From Prorocentrum cordatum (taxonomy: Eukaryota > Sar > Dinophyceae > Prorocentrales > Prorocentraceae), in the NCBI GenBank assembly GCA_963575745.1, contig CAUYUJ010013825.1, positions 92,501-137,500 on the forward strand: DNA of 45,000 nucleotides, in the 5' to 3' direction. Below are positions 1 to 10,311 of this stretch, piece after piece. The notes beneath the pieces were generated by a model. That model made no database searches. It was not told the origin of the DNA and worked only from the letters and a program-made list of their open reading frames with translations. Within the stretch, counting starts at the first letter, position 1, and each line of letters opens with the position of its first letter. The position numbers and the translations under genes are program-made.

Positions 1-640
1 CCCTCCAAGACGTCCTCGAGGAGGGCCCGAAAAGGGCCAAAATCAGAGAGGTTCCTTAGGTGCTGGAAGGATTTGGGCATGTTTTTCTGTTCAGCTCTCC
101 GACGGCACAAGACGGCCCAAGAGGCCCCCAAGATCGCCCACGAGCCCTCCAAGATGGCCACAGAACGGCCCAAGAGGCCCCCAGGACGGCCCCAAGAGGG
201 CCCCAAGACGGGCCAAGAGGCCTGCAAGACGCCCAAGATAGCCTCAAGACGGCCCTGGAGCACCCCAAAAGGGCCCCCAGTCGGCCCAGAGAGGCCCCCG
301 ACATGCTTCCAAGACGGCCCAAGATGCACCCAAGACGGTCCAAGATAGCCTCAAGATGGCCCATGACGGCCCTAGAGGCTCCCAAGAGGCCGCCAAGACG
401 GCCCAAGAGGCCTCCAAGGGCGAAACACATCGATTGTCCTAAGGTTTTTGAAAGATTGTGGCATGTGCTTCTTTTCGGCCTTTCGACGACCCAAGACGGC
501 CCAAGAGCCGCGAAAGATCGCTCAAGGGGCCTCCAGGACGGCCCCCGAACGGCCCAAAAGGCCTCCAAGACGGCTTCCGACAGAATCGGGCGTGCCAGGA
601 ATGCTCTGAGACGGCCAGAACCATCGGAACAACCGCAAGA
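1..640. repeat. CCAAGANGGCC higher-order repeat, left flank
   Basis: Low-complexity DNA made of diverged ~10-bp units (CCAAGACGGCC, CCAAGAGGCC and relatives). At about 45-110 and 425-500 the array is broken by an AT-richer core that includes TTTTTGAAAGATTGTGG-like sequence and ends in a TTCGGCCTTTCGACG-like stretch. The same core-plus-array arrangement recurs at 17880-20035. Long frames cross it on both strands only because the unit lacks stops. No gene is seen. Confidence 0.8.
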
Positions 641-1204
641 CAACCAACCACAAAACATCCGCTGGACAACAATCGGGACATCCGCGGGACAAACAAAAGG
701 CAACCGCAAGACAATCATAAGACAACCGCGAGACAACCGCGGGACAACCGCAAGGCAACCACGGGACAACCGCGGGACAACCATCGGGACATCCGCGGGG
801 ACAACACTCGGGACAACCGCACGACAACCGCGGGACAGTCGCGGGGCATGGGCGGGACAGCCATCGGGACAAACAACGAGCAACAGCGGGACACTCACAA
901 GACAACCGCCAGGCACGCGGCACGGGCCCGCACGGGCGCTGCGTCAGGGAACCCATAAGGACAACCATTGGGAGGCCGATCGGGAACGCTATCGGGAAAC
1001 CCATCGTGGAAATCATGAGGACAACAATTGGGACCACCATACAGACAACGTATGTACGTACCAGACGACTAATCAATATGTCTACTTTTCCTGGCACGCA
1101 TCGGGGCAACCATCGGGAAACACTTTCGGGACAACCATGGAGGTAACCATCCAGGCAACCTGGGGAGCAATACTCGGGGCAACCATCAAGAGAACTACGG
1201 GACA
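641..1204. repeat. GACAACC dispersed-unit array (retrotransposon target)
   Basis: Irregular 10-12 bp units of the type CGCGGGACAACC, increasingly diverged toward 1204. The array resumes at 15675 after the retrotransposon, so the element inserted into it. No gene is seen; the frames through it are repeat translations. Confidence 0.75.
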
Positions 1205-1353
1205 ACGATAACTTGTTGCACATGTGATACCCCCCCCGCCCGCCGAAGACAGAGGACGGAGGGTGGGGTGAGAGAGGTCGAAGCTCGAAGCTCCTCTTTT
1301 CCTCAGTGCGCCTGGATCGGGGCGCCGGCGTCGCTCGCGACTGGCACGCCCGC
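1205..1353 (-). repeat. B2, terminal split direct repeat
   Basis: This is the 3' end of the element in coding direction. It is identical to 1915-2063 over 149 bp. Its outer end reads AC then GATAACTTGTTGCACATGTG, the proposed recombinase-binding arm, and it contains a run of eight C. Identity stops at 1354 versus 2064. Confidence 0.9.
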
Positions 1354-1518
1354 ACGCCCGCCCCCTCGGAAGTGAACGCACCCCTCACAACATCACACAA
1401 CTCACCCCTCTCGGCGTTACCGCGCCGTGCTGCACGCCTGAGCGCCTCCACGTGGGCCAAAAGGCCACACCTGGAGAGGTGGGGGTCGTCCACGCATTCG
1501 AAGGGCCTGGGAGGGTGG
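1354..1518. other. Unique spacer between A2 and B2
   Basis: 165 bp present once in the window. It has no match to the sequence beyond B1 (2064 onward) and holds no gene. A spacer here is compatible with the split-repeat model, which requires only B1 and A2 to abut. Confidence 0.6.
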
Positions 1519-1916
1519 GGTCAATAAGAATGAGCACCAGTTTGGCCACTGAGCCAAAGGCCACGGAACAGCATGAGCACTGTGGCAGCAAAGATGCTAT
1601 GCAACACAATGCGATGCAACAGCAGAGGGAACCCCCGGCCGGTGACCTCAGGAGGCCGCAAGGGGGCCCCAGAAGGTCACCGACGCAAGCAGTGGGAACC
1701 CCCGGCCGGCGACCTCAGGAGGCCGCAAAGGGGCCCCACCCTTGGCAGGGCTCCTGGTCGGGGGCCTTCGGTGACCTGGTCCGCTTGAGGGTTAAAACTG
1801 AGGCCTCAGTTTTAACCCTCGGAAGTGGCAACATCGTGCACTACAATCCTGTACGGCCCAACGCCGCCCGACACATGTAACAGTTATCATTTCTTTTACT
1901 TGGCACTAAAAGTCAC
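1519..1916 (-). repeat. A2, internal split direct repeat
   Basis: 398 bp identical to 15277-15674 except at 1581 (T versus A at 15339). It contains a 45-bp direct repeat (1627-1671 and 1694-1738, beginning GGGAACCCCCGGCC), several GGTGACC-like motifs and a 34-bp perfect palindrome at 1787-1820. It abuts B1, sharing AC at 1915-1916. Confidence 0.92.
1787..1820. repeat. 34-bp perfect palindrome in A2 (also 15545-15578 in A1)
   Basis: Two 17-base perfect arms with no loop, centred on AGGCCT at 1801-1806. The outer arms are GAGGGTTAAAACTG and its complement. The same palindrome is intact in A1. It could form a strong RNA hairpin in the terminal transcript or serve as a protein site; its role is unknown. 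Confidence 0.85.
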
Positions 1917-1936
1917 GATAACTTGTTGCACATGTG
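1872..1936. promoter_or_regulatory. B1-A2 junction with inverted arms; putative recombinase site
   Basis: CACATGTAACAGTTATC (1872-1888) faces GATAACTTGTTGCACATGTG (1917-1936). They are inverted copies differing by three inserted bases. Between them lies a 28-bp spacer ending in AC (1915-1916), the point where A and B sequences join. The same two arms lie at the outer ends of the element (1207-1226 and 15630-15646). The binding role is inferred from position and symmetry. Confidence 0.5.
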
Positions 1937-2063
1937 ATACCCCCCCCGCCCGCCGAAGACAGAGGACGGAGGGTGGGGTGAGAGAGGTCGAAGCTCGAAG
2001 CTCCTCTTTTCCTCAGTGCGCCTGGATCGGGGCGCCGGCGTCGCTCGCGACTGGCACGCCCGC
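1915..2063 (-). repeat. B1, internal split direct repeat
   Basis: 149 bp identical to B2 (1205-1353). It lies about 100 bp downstream of the recombinase stop codon and runs directly into A2, so B1-A2 reproduces the junction that a circularised B2-A1 would have. Confidence 0.92.
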
Positions 2064-2161
2064 CCTGGCCGCGACCCGACCCAGCGTACGTTCCAAAACT
2101 CGGCCCCAAAATGAAGCACACTGTCCCCCGCCCTGCCCAAGAGAGCCAGGACGGCGAGACG

Positions 2162-3568
2162 TCAAGCACGAGCACCGGGAGCCTCGTCCTCGGTCTCGCC
2201 TCGACCCGCCTCGGCATCGTCCGACGGCGGCCTGTCCGACCCAGAACCGGAATCGGATGACTGCGAGGACGAGCTGCCTTCGCCACGCTCGCCGCCGGCG
2301 CCGGCTGCAGCGCAGTCCACCGGCCAGCCACGCGAGGCCGCGAGCCGGACGCACTTCCTGCAGGCGTCATGCAAGTCAGCGCGCCCCTCGTGGAAGGTGA
2401 GGGCCGACTGTGGGAGACCTCCGAAATGCCAGCCGCACAGCGAGCTCCGCTCGCGGGGCACTCTCGACTCGCACGCGCGGGCCCTCGCGACATGTGTCTT
2501 GCCGAGAGCGTAGGAGACGAGGCGTAACCTCTCCTCCCTCTCCCGCATCCTCTCCTCCACGAGGCGCCCGACCAACTCCTCGAGGCCGATCGGGCCAGCT
2601 GCGCCGCCCTGGCGCTCCTCCTCCCCTTCGCGCGCCAGCGGGGCATCGCGCGCCCCGGCCGCGGCCATCGTCGCAGGCCCCGGCTCCACGTTGGCATCGC
2701 TTCGGGCCGCCCGAAGCGCCAGAGACCGTGCCTGCGGGGCCCGCGACCGCGCGTCCTCGACGTAGCGCTTGACGGCGTCGGAGCCCCATCGGCCGAACCA
2801 CTCGGCCAGCCACTGCTCGACGCCTGCCGCGGCGAGCAGCTGCGCGCCCATGCGCCGCAAGGAGTGGCCGTTCACCTGTCCAGCGCCCTCCGGCACAAGC
2901 AGCGCGCGCATGGTCGCGACCGCGGCCCTCTTGACGACCGCGTAGCCGGCGGCGTCCGCGAACAATGGGTCGCAAGGCTCCGCCTGGTCAGCCCGTCGCT
3001 TCTGGAGCTGGGCTCGGACGACGCACACTGGGCAGATGGCTTGCCACTCCGGCCTGCACTGGCAGATGCACGAGTGCACCCGGGTGCATCCGCAGCCCTG
3101 GATATCCTTCTTCGTGACGCCCAGGTCCACGGCAACTGAGTCCGTCTCCTCCAGGAAGCGGACGCGCTCGATTGTGAGGAGGGCCACCTCGATCTCCCGC
3201 AGCATCCACCAAGTGCCCACAGTGATGAAGCGACCGGGCTCGGTCGGACCGCCCTGGGCGTGCGCTCGCTTCACATGGGCAGCCACCAGCCACGACTCCA
3301 GGGTGAAGACCGCCGCGTGCGTCGGCGGCCCGAGGCCCCTGATCGACGCACGTCGGCACCCTCTCATCACACCGTGCAGCCTGACCGACCAATCGTAGTC
3401 CTCCTCGACGTGCATCTGCTTATACCTCTCCAGATAGCACGCTGTGGACCTGTACCCGGCCGCACGCAGCGCGCCGCCGATCCTGTAAGCCTTCTCTGGC
3501 GTAAACGGCAGCAAATCGAAGCCGCCCGCCCTGGCCAGCGAGACGAGGGCCTTCGTGTAGCTGTCCAT
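2162..3568 (-). CDS. Tyrosine recombinase of the retrotransposon
   Basis: 468 aa from the ATG at 3568, the only Met in this frame between the RT stop and the catalytic domain. The family cuts and rejoins DNA through a covalent 3'-phosphotyrosine and here would integrate the circular cDNA. Visible catalytic set: R124 (LRE), probable hairpin lysine K153/K154 (VTKKD), H235-x-x-R238 (GHSLRRMGAQ), W261 (GRWGSD) and nucleophile Y269 (KRYVED). Between R and HxxR lies a Cys-rich stretch (C159, C161, C167, C169, C171, C179, C182, H165) that may bind zinc. Residues about 315-345 are charged and likely coiled-coil, and the tail is Ser/Asp-rich. The frame is +1 to RT and stays open upstream through all of the RT region, so translation may begin by +1 frameshifting or reinitiation instead of at this ATG. 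The stop is TGA at 2162-2164. Confidence 0.87.
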   Translation of the reverse strand: MDSYTKALVSLARAGGFDLLPFTPEKAYRIGGALRAAGYRSTACYLERYKQMHVEEDYDWSVRLHGVMRGCRRASIRGLGPPTHAAVFTLESWLVAAHVKRAHAQGGPTEPGRFITVGTWWMLREIEVALLTIERVRFLEETDSVAVDLGVTKKDIQGCGCTRVHSCICQCRPEWQAICPVCVVRAQLQKRRADQAEPCDPLFADAAGYAVVKRAAVATMRALLVPEGAGQVNGHSLRRMGAQLLAAAGVEQWLAEWFGRWGSDAVKRYVEDARSRAPQARSLALRAARSDANVEPGPATMAAAGARDAPLAREGEEERQGGAAGPIGLEELVGRLVEERMREREERLRLVSYALGKTHVARARACESRVPRERSSLCGWHFGGLPQSALTFHEGRADLHDACRKCVRLAASRGWPVDCAAAGAGGERGEGSSSSQSSDSGSGSDRPPSDDAEAGRGETEDEAPGARA

Positions 3569-3968
3569 CACGGGCCTCGTCGTCACCGCCAGGGTGGCTT
3601 CCCTGAACTCTGCGGCGGCGGCAGCGGAGCGCTGCGGACATCCGATGACCTGCAGCGCCCCTGCCAAGCAGGCACGCTTGGCTGGCGCCGCTGCCGCCGT
3701 CTCATCCCACCTTCGCCTGGCTGGCGCGGGTCCCGGGCCCAAGAGAGCATCCGGTACCCCGCCGCTACTCCTCTCCTCCTCCTCGCGGCCGCGGCGCCCC
3801 TGCGCGCCGTCGACCCGCCTCGGCCCCTCGTGCAGCGCGTCGGCGGGAGCGTTGACGACGCGGATCACTCGCGGGAGGCCCCGCTCCAACGAGCCTGCGC
3901 CCTTGTCGCGCCCAGGCGGGGAGGCATCTCCGATAGCTCGCCTGGCGGGACCTCCGGCGCGCCTCCGC

Positions 3969-6463
3969 TCAAGGCGCCGAGCGTGGCTCGTCGCGGCACC
4001 GTCGCCCGCCAGCAGCCTTGTCCAGCACCGTCCGCGTGAGGGCCATGGAGCGCCACCACGACCCGTCGCGCGCGGCCACGGGAGTCCGCGTGCACCCAGC
4101 CTGCCGCAAGACCTCGGGGAGCGCGAAGCGCCCGCCCGGCTCGAAGGCCCTCGACAGTGCGTCCGCGACGTCGTTGAGCTCGCCCGGCACGTGCTCCAGC
4201 ACGTCGATGCCGTACCGACTCTGCGCCACGTCGAGGGCGATCTCCCTGGCGATCTTGTTGATGGCGGGCGTTGGACTGGCCATCTTACCAAGGGCCCCGA
4301 GCGCCGCCATGGAGTCGCTCTTGACTCGAACGCCAGTCCGGTGCTGCGCCCACCTGGGAAGCCAAGTCCGCGCCGCGACCGCAATGGCCAGCGCTTCCAG
4401 GACCGCCTGGGCCTTGCACGAACCCTTCTCGACCCCCAGCTCCTCGACGTCCGCCGGGCCGACCTCGTCGAAAAGGTAAGCGCGAGCGGCCCCGTCGACC
4501 CATAGGACCGCCCCCAGGCCCCACGGGGAAGCATCGCAGACGATCTCGATGGACGGCTGCCGGAACCACTCCCTGACGTCGACCGTCCGACCAGGATCAC
4601 CACCCGTGACAACGCCCTCAAGGAAGGCATGCAACCACGCCAACGCGACAATGATGCGCGAGGTCTGCGCAGCTGGCTGGGGGTCCCTGCCGATCCAGGG
4701 GATCCCCGAATCCCCCTTGGACGCGGCATTGAGGTCGGCCAGCGTGGCCCACAGGCTGTCGATGAAAGAGCGCATCGTCGGCGCCAGACCTGTCGCCCAC
4801 GACGCCCTCCCCGCGATGCGCCGCAGCTCCGACCGCGTAATGAGCGGCCGCCTCGTCGCTTGCTCGATCTCCGCCTTGAACTCCTGCGCGAAAGCCTGCG
4901 CCAGCACCGCCTGCACGACGTACCGCGAGACGAGGCGGTATTCCACGCCGCACCACTCGACCCGCCTCCCCCGCGAGACCTTGGCCCAAGAAAGCCGCAG
5001 TCCCAGAAGGATGGGCCAGAGGAGGAACTTGGCGAACCGCCGCCTCCGCGTCTCGGCCGTGCCGACGGCGAGCACCAGGGGGTCGTCGACGTAGCACTCG
5101 CCCAGGAGATGCTCCGGCTCGAAGATCGACTGCGCACCGCGCATGACGTACGCCGCCGCGCGGCCCCAGAGCAGCGGGCTCGCCTCGCCGCCGAAGACCA
5201 CCGTACGAAACACCACGTACTCGCCGTCAGAGACCTTCGCCACGCCATACGGGAGCTCGTCTGCATGGACTGGCAGCGTGTGAAAGGCGTCCTTGAAATC
5301 CAACGCCATCGCCTCGACCTCCTCGTCCTCCGCGGCGTGGCGCAGAAGGTGCATGGCATTGCTGAGGATGTCCTTCGGGCGCGGAAGCACAATCCTCTCG
5401 TCGACCTGCGCGCACCTGTTGACGCCCGATCTGCGGAGGTCGATGATGATCCTGGCCTTCTTCGTGCCGTCCTTCCGGTCCTTGACGATGCAAGCGAGCC
5501 TGGGCGCCGCAACCGGGCCGTAAGTGCCGACGACCTGCTTCCAGGACTTGAACCTGACCGCGAAACCCTCCTTGATGATCCTCTCGATCTCGGGCTCCGC
5601 GTGCACCCTGGCCTCCTCGAAGCTCTTGTAGTTGCCGTGCGCCTCCAGCAACGATAGCACCTCATGCGCCTGCGTGCGCTCCTTCGCGGCCGGGCCGAGT
5701 TGGGGAAAGATCCCGCAGCTCGGCACCGGTCTGGCCACGCCGATGGGGGCGCCGTCCCGAAGCCAATCTCCAAGGTGCACCTCCGGGTCCTGCGAGGCAG
5801 CCACGTGCGCCTCGACGATGTCCCGCTTCCAGGGCGTCCGCTTATGCGCCTTGGCCTCCTTCGCGCCGAGGGCGCGACGCAAGTCCTCCCGCGCCGCGCG
5901 AAGGCGCGGATCCCGGACCAGCTCCTGAGCGCGCTCGCCGCCGTCGGGGAGGTCGAGGAAATCGGGATGCTGGTCCAAGAACTCGTCGAGGAAGGCCCCG
6001 ATCTTCCGACCGGTCTCCGCGAGCATCGGGTGCTTCTTGACGGCCTTCCACGGCGCCCGGAGCCCGCCGATGCACGCCTCGTTCTCTTCTGCCCGCCGCG
6101 CCGCCCGGGAGCCAGCCGTCGGGTTGGCAAGCGACGTGCCCGCTGGTGCCTGTGGGGGTGATCGTCCGCCTGCGTCTTGCGCGGCTCGACCCCGCCCAGA
6201 CGCCTCGGCCTCCTGGCGCACCCCGGCCAGGCGCAACCGGTCCTTCCGCTGGCGGATGACCTCCTGCAAGCGGTCGTGCTTCGCGCGGAGGTCGTCGATC
6301 CGCGCGGCCCGACCGGCAGCTGAGCGCGAGCGGGCTCGAGGGCGGGTGCCCCGCGACTGGTCCGCATGCTTCTCCACTCGGGGAGGGCTGCCTCCAGAGG
6401 CGCCGGCAAGAACCGAACGCCCCCGGTGCGGCAGCGGGTCGTGCCTGTGCTCTCGGTGACCCT
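3969..6463 (-). CDS. Reverse transcriptase-RNase H, main part of pol (5' end detached)
   Basis: Residue numbers count from a non-ATG codon at 6476, inside the insertion; the element's own sequence begins at 6463. The RT domain covers about residues 280-560, with RIIIDLRR, motif A LDFKDAFH (D393) and active site YVDD (Y462-D465, at 5082-5093). RNase H covers about 640-780, with carboxylates D648 (VCDAS), E694 (VLEAL), D721 (KSDS) and D772 (VADALSR). RT-RNase H without protease or DDE integrase is the DIRS-order arrangement. The protein copies element RNA into cDNA and degrades the template. The frame is intact down to the stop at 3969 but is cut from its N-terminal part (13120-13656) by the insertion. 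Removing the insertion and one target-duplication copy (6663 bp, divisible by 3) keeps the frame. Confidence 0.88.
6457..6463. repeat. 7-bp target site duplication, left copy (TGACCCT)
   Basis: TGACCCT directly precedes the left terminal repeat of the insertion and is repeated exactly at 13120-13126 after the right terminal repeat. Confidence 0.8.
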
Positions 6464-7513
6464 TTGGCTTCGCCAAGGGCTATGAAGGGACGCGTGGATA
6501 TTTTTTCCTTCTCACATTTCATTTTAGTGGTCTCGTGCCGAACAACGACAGATCTTATTGAACTGATCTGCTCAACAAAAAAACAAACGCGCGCAAAATC
6601 CACTGCGGATGCCCTCAGAGGAAAACGAACAATGGAACGCTGCATAAGCGGCGCCGGCGCCCCGCCCGCAGTCCAACTGCAGACAAAACCACAAATGATC
6701 AGCCCGCCGGAAAGTTCACGAGCATTGCGGCGGGGGCGGTCATACATCGAGCGAGGGCAGCGGAATTATAGCCGTCTGATGGAGCTCAGCCAAGGGCTAC
6801 AAACATACAACCGCAAACTGGAGGCAAAGAAACAAGAGCAGTGCGAAAGGAGGTCACTGCGAAACCAGACAGATGTCTCCAGGAAGGGGAATGCCTGCCA
6901 ACGCGCCGCTTGCACTTGTTAGTCATGCTGGCCCGCGGTAAACCCCAGCGGCAACGCCCAGGCGCCAACAATAACACCTAGACGCCCGGTGAAGTCATTG
7001 ACGCGTTGCTCAAATCCTCGCGAGCCAATCCATGAACAACCACAAGGCGAGTCGCCCTGATCAAGGCCGGGTAATCGGGCAAGCGGCGAAAATAGCGAGC
7101 CGCATCCGTATTCGCGGATGATGAGGTGCAGGAAACGGAGCAAAGGTGAGGAGGGCGGAAAATGAAAAGCATAATGAACACGGTGAAAAGAGGGAGCATG
7201 GCGATAGGAAGGACTGGAAACGTGCAAGAGCATGAGCAGGTAGGAACACGGAAGAGGAGCTCGGAGGGGGTAGGAAGAAGCACAGGAAGCCTGAGGGAGG
7301 CAAAAGGCGCACCAGTGATCCGCGCGGAACGCGCGTGCGCGGCGCGCCCTCACCAGCGAGGGTGTAGGACGAGGCGGGAGGATCAAGGAGCAGGAGGAAG
7401 TAGGAGGAAATAGGAGGGGCAAGAACATGCAGAAGAAAGCATTTGCAGACTCGAATCCCAAGCAAGTTGCGCTAAGCATGAAAGCGAAGTGAAGCAACAG
7501 GCAGCGCCAGAAA
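6464..7513. other. Left arm of the insertion, no gene seen
   Basis: Moderate-GC DNA with no recognisable coding sequence. It carries an inverted copy (about 7040-7068) of a motif also found at 12148, 12584 and 37347 (GGCAACTCGCCTGG-like). Confidence 0.5.
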
Positions 7514-8688
7514 AACATGATGGACCCACGAACCCGGAAAGGGATATAGACATGTGCAGCATGGTCACGTTTTCACGATATCCAACTGGGCGACACCTCA
7601 CGAAACATCCCACGAGACACACCGCGAAACATCCCAGGAGACACCTCACGAAACAACCCACGAGACACCTCACGAAACATTCCACGAGACACCCCGTGAA
7701 ACATTCCACGATACACCCCACGAACAGGCAACCACTCAACCAGAAACGACGAAACATTCCACGGGGGTGCGACTGGGTGTGGTCGTGCTGGGGTGTGGTC
7801 GTGCTGGAGTATGGTCGTGTTGGGGTGTGGTCGTGCTGGGGTGTGGTCGTGCTGGGGGGTGGTCGTGCTGGGGGGTGGTCGTGCTAGGGGGGTGGTCGTG
7901 CTGGGGGGTGGTCGTGCTGGGGCGTGGTCGTGCTGGGGCGTGGTCGTGCTGGGGCGTGGTCGTGCTGGGGTGTGGTCGTGCTGTGGCGAGGTCGTGCTGG
8001 GGTGCGGTCGTGCTGGGGTGTGGTCTTGCTGGGGTGGGGTCGTGCTGGGGTGGTCGTGCTGGGGTGTGGTCGTGCTGTGGTGGGGTCGTGCTGGGGTGGG
8101 GTCGTGCTGGGGTGTGGTCGCGCTGGGGTGTGGTCGTGCTGGGGTGTGGTCGTGCTAGGGTGGGGTCGTGCTGGGGTGGGGTCGTGCTGGGGTGTGGTCG
8201 TGCTGGGGTGTGGTCGTGCTGGGGTGTGGTCGTGCTGGGGCGTGGTCGTGCTGGGGTGGGGTCGTGCTGGGGTGGGGGCGTGCTGGGGTGTGGTCGTGCT
8301 GGGGTGGTCCGCGCCCTGTGATTTATCGATCGGGTCGTGCTGGGGTGTGGTCGTGCTGGGGTGTGGTCGTGCTGGGGTGTGGTCGTGCTGGGGTGTGGTC
8401 GTGCTGGGGTGTGGTCGTGCTGGGGCGTGGTCGTGCTGGGGCGCGGTCGTGCTGGGGCGTGGTCGTGATGGGATGCGGTCGTGCTGAGGTGGCCCGCACC
8501 CTGTGATTTATCGATCGGGATTTCAAAAACAAACGTTTCGCCTGAGACATCCTCAAATTTTAATCCGCCGGCCTCCTTCGACCTCGATATTTATCAGGGA
8601 AAGAATCCGCCGGCCTCCTTCAAGTTGGCCACGGGGGGATATGTTTACATAGGAAAAGAGAACCCTGGGCCGATGCCCTTTCCGGGAA
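7514..8688. repeat. Repeat block copy 1, with 22-bp and 16-bp minisatellites
   Basis: 1175 bp, closely matching 10312-11469. It starts with about 80 bp of unique sequence. Next come ~22-bp units (CACGAAACATCCCACGAGAC-like, 7597-7765), then 16-bp units (TGTGGTCGTGCTGGGG and variants, 7783-8490). The 16-bp array is split near 8308-8335 by a spacer containing GTGATTTATCGATCGG. That spacer recurs at the array end, followed by ~190 bp of shared unique sequence. The array translates as Val/Leu/Gly/Cys repeats, a product of the unit and not a protein gene. Confidence 0.88.
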
Positions 8689-10311
8689 AAAACGAGGACA
8701 ACCGTTACATTAGGGAAGAGAAAAAGGCGCAGGAGTAATTAATCGGAAGATGCGCAGGAACGGGAAGGGAGCAGAAAAGGGAGGAGGTCACAGAAGAGGG
8801 ACGAGGAGGAGGAGGAGGACAAGGAAGGGAAAGATAAAGGATAGAGAGGAAAAAAACACGCTGACGACGACGGGCATCAATCATCGAGGATCTCGAGTCG
8901 TTCGCTTTAGGTGCCTGCGGGACGCACCATCAACGTCGTCATATCGGTGCCGCCGCGGCGCTCTCTTAGGGCAATTCTGGCTGCCTTTGGCGGCTGTCTT
9001 GGAGCCCCTTGGGGCCCTCTTCGGGTCGTTTCGGGGATCTCCTGGGCCCCTCTTGGAAGCCTCGGGGGTCCTCCTGGGGCCATCTTGAAGCCGTCGGTCA
9101 AAGCAGTGGGGCCCTAGCAACGCCCCATTCCTTCTCGAGCCCCCCAGTCGCCAAATGCGGCCCTCTTGCGACGCCCTTGAAGCGTTTTGGGCCGCTCTTT
9201 GGTGCTCTTGGAGCCGACTTGGGCCCTGATGGCCCCCTCTCGAAGCAAGTTCAAACCAACTCGCAGCCATCTCGAGGCCTCTAGAAACTACGGAAAGCAA
9301 AAAGGCGAGAAGGAAACAATTGAAGCGCACAGTGATTGTAAAGGAGTTGAACCTGTTGGAAGCCTCCTTCAAGAGCTCGAAAGACAATTGTGGGCTGTCA
9401 CGAAGCGGTCTTGAGGGGGCTTGGAGGCACATTGGAAGCAAAAGTGCACCATCTGCAAGTATATGGAGCGATCTCGGAATCCTTCTTGGGTTGCCTGCGG
9501 TTCCTTTGGAGCCATCTTCGGCCATTTCGGGCGCTCCACCGCCCCGCGGCCACTCTCTGTCCACGCCCGGGGACGAGAGGGCAGGGGGGGGGCCCCCGTC
9601 CCTGCCAGGGAGAAACGCGCGGATAAGCTAGCCCGTTAAACCACCACCCACGCCCTGCATGGCTGGTGGGATTTTTCCACGGCCGCCTGGGAATACTACC
9701 CCGGATTCTCGAGTGAATTCTGCCCGGATTTTTCCAAATCCAAATGTGAATTTGCCCCGGAAACCGCGTGAATTTTTCCGGGTGCCCTCCGGATTTTTCC
9801 GCGCGTGTTTTTTCGATGCGCGCGCCCACGGAAAAATCCACCAAGAATTCGGAGAGGTATTCAAAACGAGTTTTTGTTTTTCTCCCCGCAGTTTTCACTA
9901 GGCCGCGCGCGGAGCCTGGAAGGAGGGATGGGGGGGGGGGGAAAGTAGCCAGGAGCGGGGGGGCACGCCGCAGGAGAGGGCCGGAGGGAGACAGGAATCC
10001 CAGCACCCCTTTAAGCGTGAGCGGCGTGACGAAGTAATTCATCCAAGCCCACTCTTCCCCTTCATGGACACGGTTCCCCATTTCCCCGCCCAATCCTTCA
10101 TGCGCGGGAAGGTAGCCGCGGGTCGTTGGAGCGCCCAATACGGCCCAGAATGTATCCGAGATGGCTGCAAGGAGCCCAGATGCGCCTCCAATGTCGCTCA
10201 ATGCATCCCAGGACGATTCCGAATAGCCTCCAACATGCCTCTGAGAGTCGCCAAGACCGCTTCAAGACGGCCCCGCGTGCCCTTCGAGCTCTCCAAGGAA
10301 GCCTCCAAGAC
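8689..10311. other. Between the repeat blocks, no gene seen
   Basis: 8690-8900 is purine-rich. 8930-9290 and 9400-9560 are reverse-oriented, diverged CCAAGA-type repeats (CTTGGGGCC, CTTGGAGCC). 9640-9850 has repeated GGATTTTTCC/GAATTTTTCC words. 10130-10310 is forward CCAAGA-type repeat. Confidence 0.55.

Noticed and set aside
60-1211. 383-codon plus frame
   Set aside because: Translation of CCAAGA and GACAACC repeats; no domain and several frames open at once.
1205-2063. LTR pair of an LTR retrotransposon
   Set aside because: Repeats are split and interleaved (A2 abutting B1), no DDE integrase or protease is seen, and a tyrosine recombinase is present.
3970-6409. Upstream two-thirds of the 1415-codon minus frame as a separate protein
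   Set aside because: It is the +1 shadow of the RT-RNase H frame: Arg/Ser-rich, no motifs. Only the part after about 3970 is kept, as recombinase.
7440-7475. tRNA-like word CTCGAATCCC
   Set aside because: No matching acceptor or anticodon stems around it; no tRNA, rRNA, snRNA or spliced-leader RNA gene was found by eye.
7554-8321. 255-codon Val/Leu/Gly/Cys repeat protein
   Set aside because: Encoded only by the 16-bp minisatellite; 16 is not a multiple of 3 and all frames are open.
7783-8490. CRISPR array
   Set aside because: 16-bp units are contiguous with no spacers and no cas genes; context is eukaryotic.
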